A stretch of 64,000 bases of DNA. It comes from Muricea muricata (taxonomy: Eukaryota; Cnidaria; Anthozoa; Malacalcyonacea; Plexauridae). Each line of letters opens with the position of its first letter. Positions within the stretch are counted from its first letter, which is position 1. The translations under genes were made by a program, and so were the position numbers. Positions 41,779-51,844 of this stretch are shown piece after piece. The notes under the pieces were generated by a model that saw only the letters and a list, made by a program, of their open reading frames with translations, was not told where the DNA came from and ran no database searches. Location of the stretch: the NCBI GenBank assembly GCA_963855995.1, contig OY979716.1:45527213-45591212 (forward strand), written 5' to 3'.

Positions 41779-43995
41779 TTTCGAGAAAATGAAACACAGG
41801 TAATGTTGGACACATTAACTGTAGGGCACGAGTATCGCTCAGCGATTCCGGCGAATTGGATGACTCATCAGAGTCAGTAACAGCACCTGCCTCGACACGG
41901 GGAGAAGCAGGGGAGATAGGTCCAAGAGTACTTGGATCATGATTGGAAGAGGAGGAAACTGGTGGAATGTCACTCCCTAAATTGATATCGTTGTTGTTAT
42001 TGTTGTTATTATCATGACTATCTTTGTCATGATAAGGCACTAGAGCTAAAGAGGAGACTGGCGGAATCTCACTCTCAGCAGATATATTATTATGCATTCT
42101 ATGAGTCGACTGAGAAGAGGAGCCTGGCGGGGACTCACTCTCCACAGTCATACTGTATATATTAGTTGTTGTGGCAGAAAAGTCCTTTTGGTTATTGGTA
42201 TTAGGCAGAGGGGAGGAATGAGGTTGGGCTGACGCCCAAGGCGCATACCCTTCTGCAAGGACTTCTACTGTAACTTCCTCACTAGATGGTACAGATGTAT
42301 CTCGCGAGGCAATCTCCGAAGTTGCCATCGTAGGTGAGGAAGGAAGAGGAGGCAGATCCGTTAAATGAAGGAGCGGATCAACGACCGTTGATCCCGCCAG
42401 GCAAAAATCTACGTCATCAGATGGCATAGAGCCTGTGGGACGGCGACGTTTCCGGCGGCGACGTTCCGCCAACGGGATATTTTCGAGATCATCGTCGGCT
42501 TTGAAAAGAGATGCTTTGCCTCCAAAGTGCCGATTTAACTGGCACGGATGTAGGTGCGGCAACCGCCGCATTGACATCAAACGCAAATGAAGGAGTGGCT
42601 GGCACAGAATAGGTACAGACTAAACGTTCCCGGTAAAAGGCTCGGGTGATAGACCGACTATGAATGAAAGAACTCGCACGGTTGGCCTCAAGGCCAGCAG
42701 CTGAGCAAGATTGTTGCGCCAGTGTTTGAAATTGTTCTTCGATGGAGGAAGAAGAGACGTCTCCACTCTGAGGCTCTTCCGATGTTGCGGGAAGATTAAA
42801 TATCTGGCGTAGCTCAGCCAGATGGCCAGCAGGAGGAGAAGTAGAAGTAGAGGCCATCACTGGTCCGTTCAATGCTGGGGAGGAAGCACCAGACGGTGAT
42901 AGTATTACTGCCTGCTTGCCGTCCCACCCAGTATATCGCTGGCTTTTCGCACTACGGGACCGTCTATGAGGAGGAGACGAGAAGCATTCGGTCTCCATTG
43001 ATGCAACAGGGGCAAGGGAGGAAGGTGCCTCAGTCAAAGGCTCTATAGCAGTACTCCCTTCCATGGGTTCTATCTGCTGACCCTGTGCCTTCTCTATTTC
43101 TTTTTGCAGAGGAAGAGGCTTTTGGGCGGAAGTTGCCGCCTGACCGTTAGAGGCAAGCTTGGCTGCCTTTTTGGCGTGGATTTTTATCCTTAAGTCCTCC
43201 TCTGACTTGGACGATGGCTGGGTTGTCGTAACGACCCGTGTTTTGCCATCAGCTTGAACCATTAAGTTAGCCTGAGTTGAAGGCTTACTAATACTTTTAT
43301 TTTTATTTTTATCATCCCTGGTAGTATGATGATTGTTGTCATTTTTTGTGTTCGTACTATTTTCGGCAGATTTCCGGGCCCGCCGCGACTTCGGACAGCC
43401 CCTGCCCGTATGCCCCACCTCCTGGCACACGAAACAGGTCGGTGGCTGCCCTCGGTAACGGAAGGATACCGAAAAACCACCTATATTTATATTGGCAGGG
43501 ATGGCCTTAGTGATAACCATGGACACCCTGCGTGTGCCGGATCTAACTGAAGGAAAGCCGTTGACCTTCAAATGCTGGATTGAAATGACCCGACCGTAGG
43601 GCGCCAATGTCTCAAATAAGTACTGATCCTGCATTTGGAGAGGAGCCCGGTCTACAAAGACGGACTTAACTTCCTCATATGCAGGCAGGGGGGTCAGTTG
43701 GATACCCCTAAAAGCTATGCCGTTAATATCGGCAGCATGCCAATCGGAGGAGTACCGGAATTCTATCCGATAGCGTGTGGGTGACAAGGCCTGAACAGCA
43801 GCGACCTTGCGCTCTCCAATGGCATGAATCAATTCTTTTCGCAACTGTGGAATCTTGGATTGTTTTGCGATTGGTGATGGAATATTCACTACCGAAGTGG
43901 TTTGGTTCCATCGTTGAAAGTCCACAGCTGAGAACTTAATAGTGTTGTTGTTTGTTTGAGGACTAGTGTTATTATTATGCTGGCTGGTAGCCATG
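41768..43995 (-). pseudogene. D ORF1: CCHC RNA-binding protein, one frameshift
   Basis: The ATG at 43993-43995 (MATSQHNNN) is preferred over an upstream open stretch because the MATS start is shared with A1-A3. The N-terminal domain with F-Q-R-W-N-Q-T-T-S-V-V is followed by a knuckle C-F-V-C-Q-E-V-G-H-T-G-R-G-C. A long low-complexity linker leads to an R-R-R-R-K-R-R basic patch and a Ser/Pro tail with three I-P-P-V-S-S motifs. A frameshift lies near 42540, between A-L-W-R and the basic patch. Role as in family A. Confidence 0.85.
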
Positions 43996-44745
43996 GTTCT
44001 TGTGTGATGGTAAAGAAGGGAATTAATAGGAAAAATTATATACAAGATCCAGTACAACACACACTCTCTAAATAATTCTAGAGATAAACAAGAAATTACT
44101 GGATCACAAACAAGCAAATTCCCAAAAGCAACAAAAACAAAAAACTTAGTACTTAAACAAAAAGTACTAAAAGAACCTACTATTAAAAGGCGCCTGTGCA
44201 ATTGCGTACAATTGACCCACAGACAACTAAAAACCTTTTAATAGGCTACCGATAGTATTTACAAAATGCAAATACTATCAAAGATGCGCTCAAAACCTGA
44301 AGGTGAAAGATGACCAAGAACCCCAACAGGAAGCGACAAAGAAACCAGAAATAAAGTGATCCCTGACCTTTGAGCCACCCGGCTCGACCGGCCCAACCAC
44401 GGAAAAACTAGTACCCTCTACCTAAAATGTATTTACACTATGTGCAAAAATGGAGGGAGTTGCCCTGCTAGTCAGGAACAACGGAAGAACCAGCGAACTG
44501 GTTAAGACAAGAAAAAGAGGGGGATTTGTTGCCAGTCGGACAAACTGAGGCTATGCCCTCAGCCGGACTGAACAACGGAAGAAAACTACAAGAAGGGAAA
44601 GCGGTGTGGCGTGTTTATACCCAAGCACAATGGGGGGTATAACTAGTAGAGTCCGGCACAGCTGTGTTAAGGGCTCCAATCCCTAGCATGGATCCACAAC
44701 TGCCCGGTCGAAGGCACTGAACGCGAGTACAAGTGACTCGCGTCA
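43996..44745 (-). other. D 5' UTR with conserved hairpins
   Basis: The two-part hairpin lies at 44180-44244 (inner CAATTG-CGTA-CAATTG). A CTGAGGG...CCTCAG hairpin lies near 44546-44562. The terminal inverted repeat CGCGAGT/ACTCGCG is at about 44722-44742. No gene is seen. Confidence 0.7.
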
Positions 44746-44881
44746 GGTAAGTATGAGTTTCAATAGCGCAGGCACTCACATATCATTCAGCCAACAAGAA
44801 TGGAGACGGACATGGTTCTGCCTGCTGACTCGTGCTCACTCATGTACCCCATTTGCATTTCATCTCTCAGCTTGGGTAAGT
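44746..44881 (-). promoter_or_regulatory. Spacer between A5 and D: U1-type promoter and start
   Basis: It has octamer ATGCAAAT (plus 44851-44858) and ends CATACTTACCTGACGCG at D, with the complete U1-like start. The AATAAA block is altered to AATGATATG here. Confidence 0.55.
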
Positions 44882-45167
44882 TTATTCTTTCAAATTCGAC
44901 ATTACCGTCCCAATTGAGGGATTGTGCAATGGCATGCCGAATTTCAGGGTGTGTACCCACACGCAAAACAACTGGGGAGTCGAGCCCCAACCCCGACTAA
45001 ATGCGTGTTAAGCACACATCTAGCGCTAATGGACACGACAACACTCTGACGAACAGGACAGAAAAAGAGGCAGAAAACAACATAAAACATATAACAAGAG
45101 AGATGAACTTGCAAATTAGACATAAATAGCGCTATAAACCCCTACAATTCTATAAAAAAGTTAAAAA

Positions 45168-45240
45168 ATGTATATATGTGTGTGTGTGTATACTTTTTAT
45201 GTGTGTGTGTGCACAACACCACACACACACACACACATTC
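45168..45240. repeat. TG/AC microsatellite in the A5 3' UTR
   Basis: TG runs (45177-45190 and 45202-45212) followed by an AC run (45219-45236). Together they can fold back on each other. Confidence 0.85.
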
Positions 45241-45311
45241 ATGGACGGTGCACCATGGAAGAAGATTGCACCGAGAAACCACCAAGAAGGTTAAAAAGAA
45301 GAAGGAGACAC

Positions 45312-48300
45312 TCAGAAGAAGACCAGGTCCGGGCCCTCCAAGCGCCCCAAAGAACCGCGGCCAAGCCACTCCCGCTCAAACGCGCGAATTTGAGCAGGGC
45401 TCTTGCACCGCTTAAATAATAAAGTTAAATTAAATTTTAAACAACGAATTGCTATGTGTAATATTTGCAAAGCGACGGGTACCTTCTGACGAAATCGGAA
45501 GTCGCACCGAGCAACCCAAATCGCATGTTTCATGACCATAAGCATGAAAATAAAGATGGAAGGGATTGCCCGATGACAAGCTTTCGAAAACCTGAAAAGC
45601 AGCTCATCAACCAGTGGTTGGGTTGATATCCACTAAATTTGTGTATACCCAGGCCACCAAGAGGCGAGCCAGCTCGCACTTGAAGAATAGATGTTCCAGC
45701 GTCTCGTCGGCAGTCGAGCAAAAACAACGACTGTCGACTCCACGCATTCTAAAGTTGATGGCCAAACGGGTACCGGTACAAAGAACCCCATGTGCAATCT
45801 GCCAACTCAGATCCACCACCTTATGGTCCAGGTCGCAAATGTGCAACTGGCGCCATGTCTCAGGCCAGTGCAAGGAACCATAGGTGGGAAGAAATTTTGA
45901 GATACAATGGGGTTCCTTGTAGTTGTGCGCCCGCAAAAGGGTGTACGTTGTTCGCGATGAGAGCTGCGAGATGTTAACCGGGTTGACCAAAGATACCCTA
46001 ATAAAGGGTGGGCAGAGATCGTAAAAGGCGACGAGGCTGGGAAGTTAAAAGAGCGTTGTGTGGCTCTAAATTAAAAGTAGATTTAAAGAAATAAACAAAA
46101 AAGGTTTTCCAACGCTCGTCGGAAGACACAAAAAAACGTTTGAGCCACTGCAACACAAATGCTTCGGCTTTAATGCAAAAATTTACCACCCCAAAGCCAC
46201 CCTGTGCTTTGGGGAGAGTTACTGTGGTCCGGGTCACTTGGTCATGTTTGCCAGACTAAAAGAAGGTCCAAACGGCCTTATCAATGCGTTTCCGCCCAAC
46301 CTGGTATGGGGAAAACGTGACACAAGTGCCATATTTGTGATAATGCTAGGGTGTTTATGACAACTGCCTTCCCCTGAAAAGACAGATGTCGCCCGGACCA
46401 CGAGGCAAGCCGAGTCTCCAAGCTGGAGACGACTGGCTCCCACGTTGGGGTGGTGTAATCACCAACGCTGAAGGTCACACAGAGCAGCGGCAGTTGTTTT
46501 ACCCACTGCAGCCCATACGGGGTATCAGTGCGATCCTTCCAGGAACCAGCCCACATAGCCTTCGACTTGCCTCTATTTAATTTTGCACCAGAAGCCCTCC
46601 CGTAGGTCGAATAAACTGAGAAGGTCTCCTCTATTGATTGCTCCGTAATGACGGCTACGGTAGTGTCGTCTGCGTAGCTGGAGCACTTGTACCCCTCCAT
46701 TGAGTGGGGGATGGTGACGCCCTGAATTTGCAGAGATGCACGAATGCACTCCGCGAGCACTTCGATGGAGAGGACGTACAATAGAGGAGACAGAGGGCAC
46801 CCCTGGCGCACACCCCTAGTGGGGCTAAAAAACAAAGACATCCAGCCATTTATGGTGACTGCTGACTGGATGTCCGTATAAAATAGATGGACCCAGTTGC
46901 AAAACTGGGGTCCAAAATTAAAAGTTTCGAGTATGCCGAGTATGAATCCCCAATCAACCAGGTCAAACGCCTTCTCTGGATCTAAGGAGAGAAGGGCGAG
47001 GGGAATGTCTTCCCGCTCCACATACTCTAACAGATCTCGTACGCCAGCGAGATTTTCACTAATGGTCCGGCCAGGTATTCCACTCATCTGGTCCGGACTG
47101 ACTATACTTGCCATGACACCAAGAAGGCGCCCCGAAATAGCTCTGGTAGCGATCTTATAATCTACATTTAGTAACCTAATGGGGTGCCAATTCTTGGTGT
47201 CAAGAGGGTCATTCTTTTTTATATAAAACTATGACACCCCTCACAACCAGCCCTTTCAGCCTGACTTAAGCGACATGTCAGCTGAGAGAGCATGGTGTCT
47301 TGAGCGATAGGATCACACACCTGTGCGGTAAATAGGTTGTCGTAATACGCCCGCCAGACCCCTAAGATCTCAAATGGGTCGTGGCAGACCAGTGCAGTTG
47401 CAGGGTCACGTATCGAGTACATCGTCTGCCGGGCATGATGTTTGGACTCCAGGTTCAGGAAATAAGAGGAGGATGTCTCTCCCTCCTCTGCCCACTGGCA
47501 GCGGGCATGAACCTGGGCCCCTTTGGCCTCATACAGAGCGATGTCTCTCAACTTCTGCTGGACTGCGCATAGGTGTGTGAAGGCCGTTCGATCTCCCTGA
47601 TCAAACGCCTCTTTGAGCACCTTTAGTTGTTAGGTGAGAGAGACCTTCCTGCCGCGTTTGTCAGCGGCTTTGGCACGCTCGTAGGTTCAGGAGACCTCTC
47701 TCAAATAGAATTTGCCCTGGTCCCACCAGTGCATCAGGGATGGAAAATTGGCGTGATTTTCCATGGACTGCCAGTGGGACCAGAACGAAGTTATTAAAGT
47801 AATGTACTCGGGGTCCTTGAGGAGTGAAGCATTCAGCTTCCACACGCCCGGCCCCGAGTCAAATTGTTGTTGCAATGTGAAAACCACCAATAAATATTGG
47901 TGGTCGGATAGAAAAGAAGGATGGTATTCACACCCTTTGATGTTGTTGCTCAAGGCTGTTGGAGCCCACACCATGTCGATCTGCGATGCCTGGGTACCAT
48001 CCCCATGTGTCCATGAGTACGCTGTGCGCCCTGGATGGAGCTGGTGCCACAGCGGGTAGGTTTGCGTGAACGACATGAGGGACTCCAATGCAGCAATGCT
48101 TTCATGTTGCTGAGCTGCTGTTTCAGCAATATATGTTGGATCACGCATGCGATCTAATAGCGGATCCAGAACAGAGTTAAAATCACCGGCCACAAAGGTT
48201 GGCCGGGATAAGTGGATAAGTCCAGTTAGACTGGCAAAAAACGTATTACTCGCTGGATTGCGATTCGGCGCGTACAACGACACAAAACTAGCCTGGCCTT

Positions 48301-48598
48301 CCTCGAAGTCCACAACGGCCTGAATGTAGCAACCATCTTAATCCTTGATGATTTTAGTGATTTTATAACTGTCTTTAACAAGGATGGCAACACCTGCACT
48401 CTTTGATGTTAATGAAGAGGAGGCGACGCGATAGCCGCTGTTAGCGAACCACTTTCTGGCAGACTCGTGCGAAGGGGAGTGGGTCTCCTGGAGACACACC
48501 ACGTCCGCCTTCATACACCTAAGCCAGTCTACCAGGGCAGTTCGCTTTAGATGGTAGTTCAGACCGTTAATGTTGATTGATATGATCTTGAGATCCAT
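45312..48598 (-). pseudogene. A5 ORF2: decayed endonuclease-reverse transcriptase
   Basis: The ATG is at 48596-48598. Recognisable blocks appear in changing frames: EN start (to 48338, stop at DxxK-D), EN body with GDFNSVLD, a variant S-Q-I-D-M and SDHQ (48313-47687), pre-RT linker (47620-47219), RT with GVRQGCPLSPLLYV and SYADD (47114-46281), and C-terminal pieces to 45312. The stretch around the first RT motifs is deleted at about 47230, and some C-terminal residues are missing near 45610. At least five frameshifts are present. Not functional. Confidence 0.85.
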
Positions 48599-49908
48599 TA
48601 TTGGACTCGAAGAAAGGCACAGGCAGCTCCAGAAGAAGCTGTAGACATTGCGGATCGGTGAGGATCGCCCTGTTAATGGTCTCAATCCTGTCCAGCGGCT
48701 CCGGCTCCGACTGGGACGCGAAGGCCACAGGGGCCCCACCGATCAACGCCTCAAACCTCCCCGTTGATGATGCTGGGGAGGGCAAAAATTCTGGTGTTGA
48801 GAGGACAGAGCCAAACGACGACTCATCTCCCCCTTCCACCAATGGAAACGAGCTGCTGTGAAAGGGGGGGGGTGGTGTTTCCCATTCCGAGTTGGTATCC
48901 ACAGCAGCTACGCTTGAGGACTGGGAGAGAGAGTCCATCGGCGACTCTGTCTCCAAGCAAGATAGAGGGGGGGAGACTGACGAGATCTCACTCCCCTCAA
49001 CTAAAGTAATGTTGTTATTATTGGGGACTGGGGTTGAGGTGACCCCAGAACCAGTATTGGTGTTATAACTAGGAACTGGGCTCGACGTGACCCCAGAACC
49101 AATGTTATTATTAGTTAAGGGAACTGGGACTGACGTAGCCCCAGAACCAGAAGAGATGTTATTATTAAATTCGATGGAAACTGAGGTCGGCGTGACGGCA
49201 GTTTCCGAGCCTAATGTGGGGGAGGAGACTGGCAGTATCTCACTCCCCTCAGTTAGTGCGTTGGCATGGCAAACAGGGTCTGAGATCAACATGGCCTAAG
49301 GCTCAGAATTAGGCTGAGGGGAGGAGACTGGTGGCATCTCCTCAACCACAGCGATGGTATGGCTAGACCGGGGGGAGACTGGCGGCATCTCACTCCCCCC
49401 ACTTGATGTAAGAGCAGGACAGCCCATGTTAAGGGGGTCCACGACACTGGACCCCGACAGACACTCATCCACGGCCTCCACCTGTTGCGTCAAGCTCGAA
49501 CACCATCTCTTGCGGTCCTTTCTCTGCTGCAGCAAGGGGACATCATCGTCCTCCTGCAGCAAGTCGAATTTGCATTTGCCAAGCCGTCAGGGGGAACAAG
49601 GGGGAGGGCTTGAAGCACCTTGATATACCCTTATCCACGCTGATGTTACTTTAAAGGCACTGGCACTAGTAGACGACGCAGAGACGGTCGTGAGCGTAAA
49701 AGAGAACTGCTTGACCGAGGGAGCGACACCAGAGGCAGCCTCCTCTGGTGCACTGACTAGGACCGACTTGGCCCTAAATGATGTAAAACGACTTGGACAA
49801 GCAGAACCCTTAGAGAGGAATGATGCTGGCGTGGCTGTGGCGAGCGTTGCCACATTGGCGATAGACTGCGCCTGCTGGGCCAGAGACTTAAAATCTGTAA
49901 TATAAATC
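48567..49908 (-). pseudogene. A5 ORF1: C-terminal remnant
   Basis: It begins abruptly within the linker (D-F-K-S-L-A-Q-Q-A-Q), fused to 5' UTR sequence at about 49908; the start codon, N-terminal domain and CCHC knuckle are deleted. The basic R-K-R patch, MPPVSSP repeats and G-S-G-V-T-S repeats remain but in two or three frames. The overlap with ORF2 is kept at 48567-48598. Confidence 0.82.
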
Positions 49909-50609
49909 TGAAATATATACAAAATATCCAGTTCCAACACACACTCTCTAATAAAATAAATTAGAGAGAAAAACAAAAACAAGAGAAATTACTGGATAAA
50001 CAAACAAATTCCCAACAAAAACAAAACTTAACTTAATGAACCTACTATTAAAAGGCCTCTGTGCAATTGCAAACAATTGACCCACAGACAACTGCGACCT
50101 TTTAATAAACTACCTATACTATTTACCTAATGTAAATGCTATTAAAGATGCGCTCAAAACCTGAAGGTAAAAGATGACCAAGAACCCCAACAGGAAGCGT
50201 CAAAGAAACCAGAAGAAAGTGATCCCTGACCTTTGAGTCACCTGACTCGACCGGCCCAACCACAGAAAAAACTAGTACCCTCTACCTAAATGTCTTACAC
50301 TATGTGCAATATATGGAGGGAGTTGCCCTGCTAGTCAGGAACAACGGAAGAACCAGCGAACTGGTTAAAAAAGAAATAGGGGGATTTGTTGCCAGTCGGA
50401 CAAACTGAGGCTATGCCCTCAGCCGGACTGAACAACGGAAGTAAACTACGAAAAAGTGTAAGAAGTATGGAGTGTCTACACCAAGCACAATGAAGGGGGT
50501 GTAGCTAGTTGACTCCGGCACGGTCGTGTTAAGGGCTCCAATCCCTAGCATGGACGTCCACAACTGCCCGATCCAAGACACTGAACGCGAGTACAAGTGA
50601 CTCGCGTCA
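49909..50609 (-). other. A5 5' UTR with conserved hairpins
   Basis: The two-part hairpin lies at 50045-50108 (inner CAATTG-CAAA-CAATTG). A CTGAGGGCATAGCCTCAG hairpin lies near 50405-50422, and the terminal inverted repeat CGCGAGT/ACTCGCG at about 50586-50606. No gene is seen. Confidence 0.7.
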
Positions 50610-50745
50610 GGTAAGTATGAGTTTCAATAGCGCAGGCACTCACGTTTTATTCAGCCAACAAGAATGGAAACGGACGTGGTTCTGCCTGCAGACTCGTGCT
50701 CACTTATGTACCCCATTTGCATTTCATCTCTCAGCTTGGGTAAGT
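50610..50745 (-). promoter_or_regulatory. Spacer downstream of U2 locus 2: inferred U1 promoter and start
   Basis: It is continuous with U2 downstream DNA at ACTTACCC (50739-50745), as at 24544. It has octamer ATGCAAAT (plus 50715-50722), an AATAAAACGTGAG block and a complete ATACTTACCTG at the A5 start. It is the second uninterrupted view of the upstream site. Confidence 0.58.
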
Positions 50746-51163
50746 GTGAGCATCGCTTGCCGTTGTTGCTCACTGTAAAAAGAATAAGGCAGAAATATGT
50801 TAGAAGTGAGTCCCACTCGCGATCATGTGTAGAAATTGCTAAAACGTTAATAAGCTAGAGGACTAGTTCAATCCAAATTCTCCGTTATTTATTTCTTTAA
50901 AATATAGTTTCTTTCTACTGATTTTTGAAAATCATACGAGCTATTTCATTCCTAATGCTTTTATCAACGTTCTATCATGAAGTATTGCTGTCTACAGTGA
51001 GATCGCTAAGCCTTATGGGAGAGCAGCCGAAAATTTCATTGTACATAGATTAGTCTATAATAAACGAGTTCGTTATTCTAAGTGCATAGTATCTGTTCTC
51101 AGTTTTGCAGCTGTTCATTTCATACTTCATTTGCCATTTTATATTTCATATTTCAAAATGAAT
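50746..51163 (-). other. U2 downstream region, locus 2
   Basis: Homologous to 24545-25056, lacking the TA microsatellite. It holds the hairpin GTGAGCA...TGCTCAC next to the spacer (50744-50772). No gene is seen. Confidence 0.6.
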
Positions 51164-51321
51164 GGGTGGGCTGTTCTCGGTGGTAGTGCAATGACTGAGA
51201 CAACCCGTGGCCAGGGCGAAGCAAGTTTCAGTGATAAGTCCCATGGCCGAGCTCCAAAAATAGTTTAATATATGAGTTAGGCATTGCCTAACATATCAGA
51301 TATTAAGCTGATAAGAACAGA
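51164..51321 (-). ncRNA. U2 snRNA nt 39 to 3' end (locus 2)
   Basis: It reads TCTGTTCTTATCAGC then TTAATATCTGATA, a perfect stem IIa hairpin GTTAGGCAATGCCTAAC, a canonical Sm site ATTTTTGG, and stem-loop IV with loop ATTGCACTACC closed by TCTC/GAGA. It is better preserved than locus 1. B2 lies directly upstream, so the gene is interrupted. Confidence 0.93.
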
Positions 51322-51529
51322 GTTCTTATGCTAGATAACCAAAGTGATGGGACCAATCCAAATAGATGAAGATACCACATGCACTATATAAACAAAAAAG
51401 GTCACTTGGAGAAATATAACACATAACACAAAACAAACATAGAGCTGGGAAAAGAAATAAGAAACATGTACCCACATGTACCATGTAGAGTAATAAGAAA
51501 AGAAAAGGCAAAAACTATTGGAGAGACAG

Positions 51530-51632
51530 GCACATATTGACGAACAATATGACATATTGACGAACAATGGGACAAGAGGACATATTGACGAACAATAGGA
51601 CATATTGACAAACAATAAGACATATTGACAAT
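51530..51632. repeat. Short tandem repeat in the B2 3' UTR
   Basis: Five imperfect copies of GACATATTGACGAACAAT with short variable joins. One copy of GACATATTGACGAAC also occurs in the D 3' UTR (about 38030-38045). Confidence 0.8.
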
Positions 51633-51844
51633 TTCGGATGAATGACGCAACCTACTACGGCATCCAAGAAGCAAGCACAAAGCAATACTCCTTCTTCAGG
51701 TGGCAAACAAAGGGGAGCACACCCGGCACAAGAGCGAGCGCAATGCTCAGCACCCGAACAACACACACATACACACACAACACATCCTAAAGAGAAGTTA
51801 AGAAGCAGATGGAACATCAGGGACCCGATCATCCATCCCAGGTG

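Larger units (their letters stand above)
37836..44745 (-). mobile_element. D: Tx1-like LINE, sister subfamily of A
   Basis: The element is 6.91 kb, bounded by ggtaagt at 37829-37835 and 44746-44752. Its ORF2 is clearly homologous to A ORF2 but well diverged. Each ORF has one frameshift. The 3' UTR (37836-38227) has no gene and ends in a tail with ATTGCAC (plus 37877-37883), flanked by TTCC/GGAA where A has TGCC/GGCA. Confidence 0.9.
44882..50609 (-). mobile_element. A5: internally deleted, decayed Tx1-like LINE
   Basis: The element is 5.73 kb, with both ends and both target copies (44875-44881; 50610-50616) present. It lacks the first ~430 codons of ORF1 (join near 49908) and about 100 codons of ORF2 at the start of the RT (near 47230), and carries many frameshifts. 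The 3' UTR (44882-45311) has a TG/AC microsatellite and the tail heptamer (plus 44924-44930). Confidence 0.88.
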
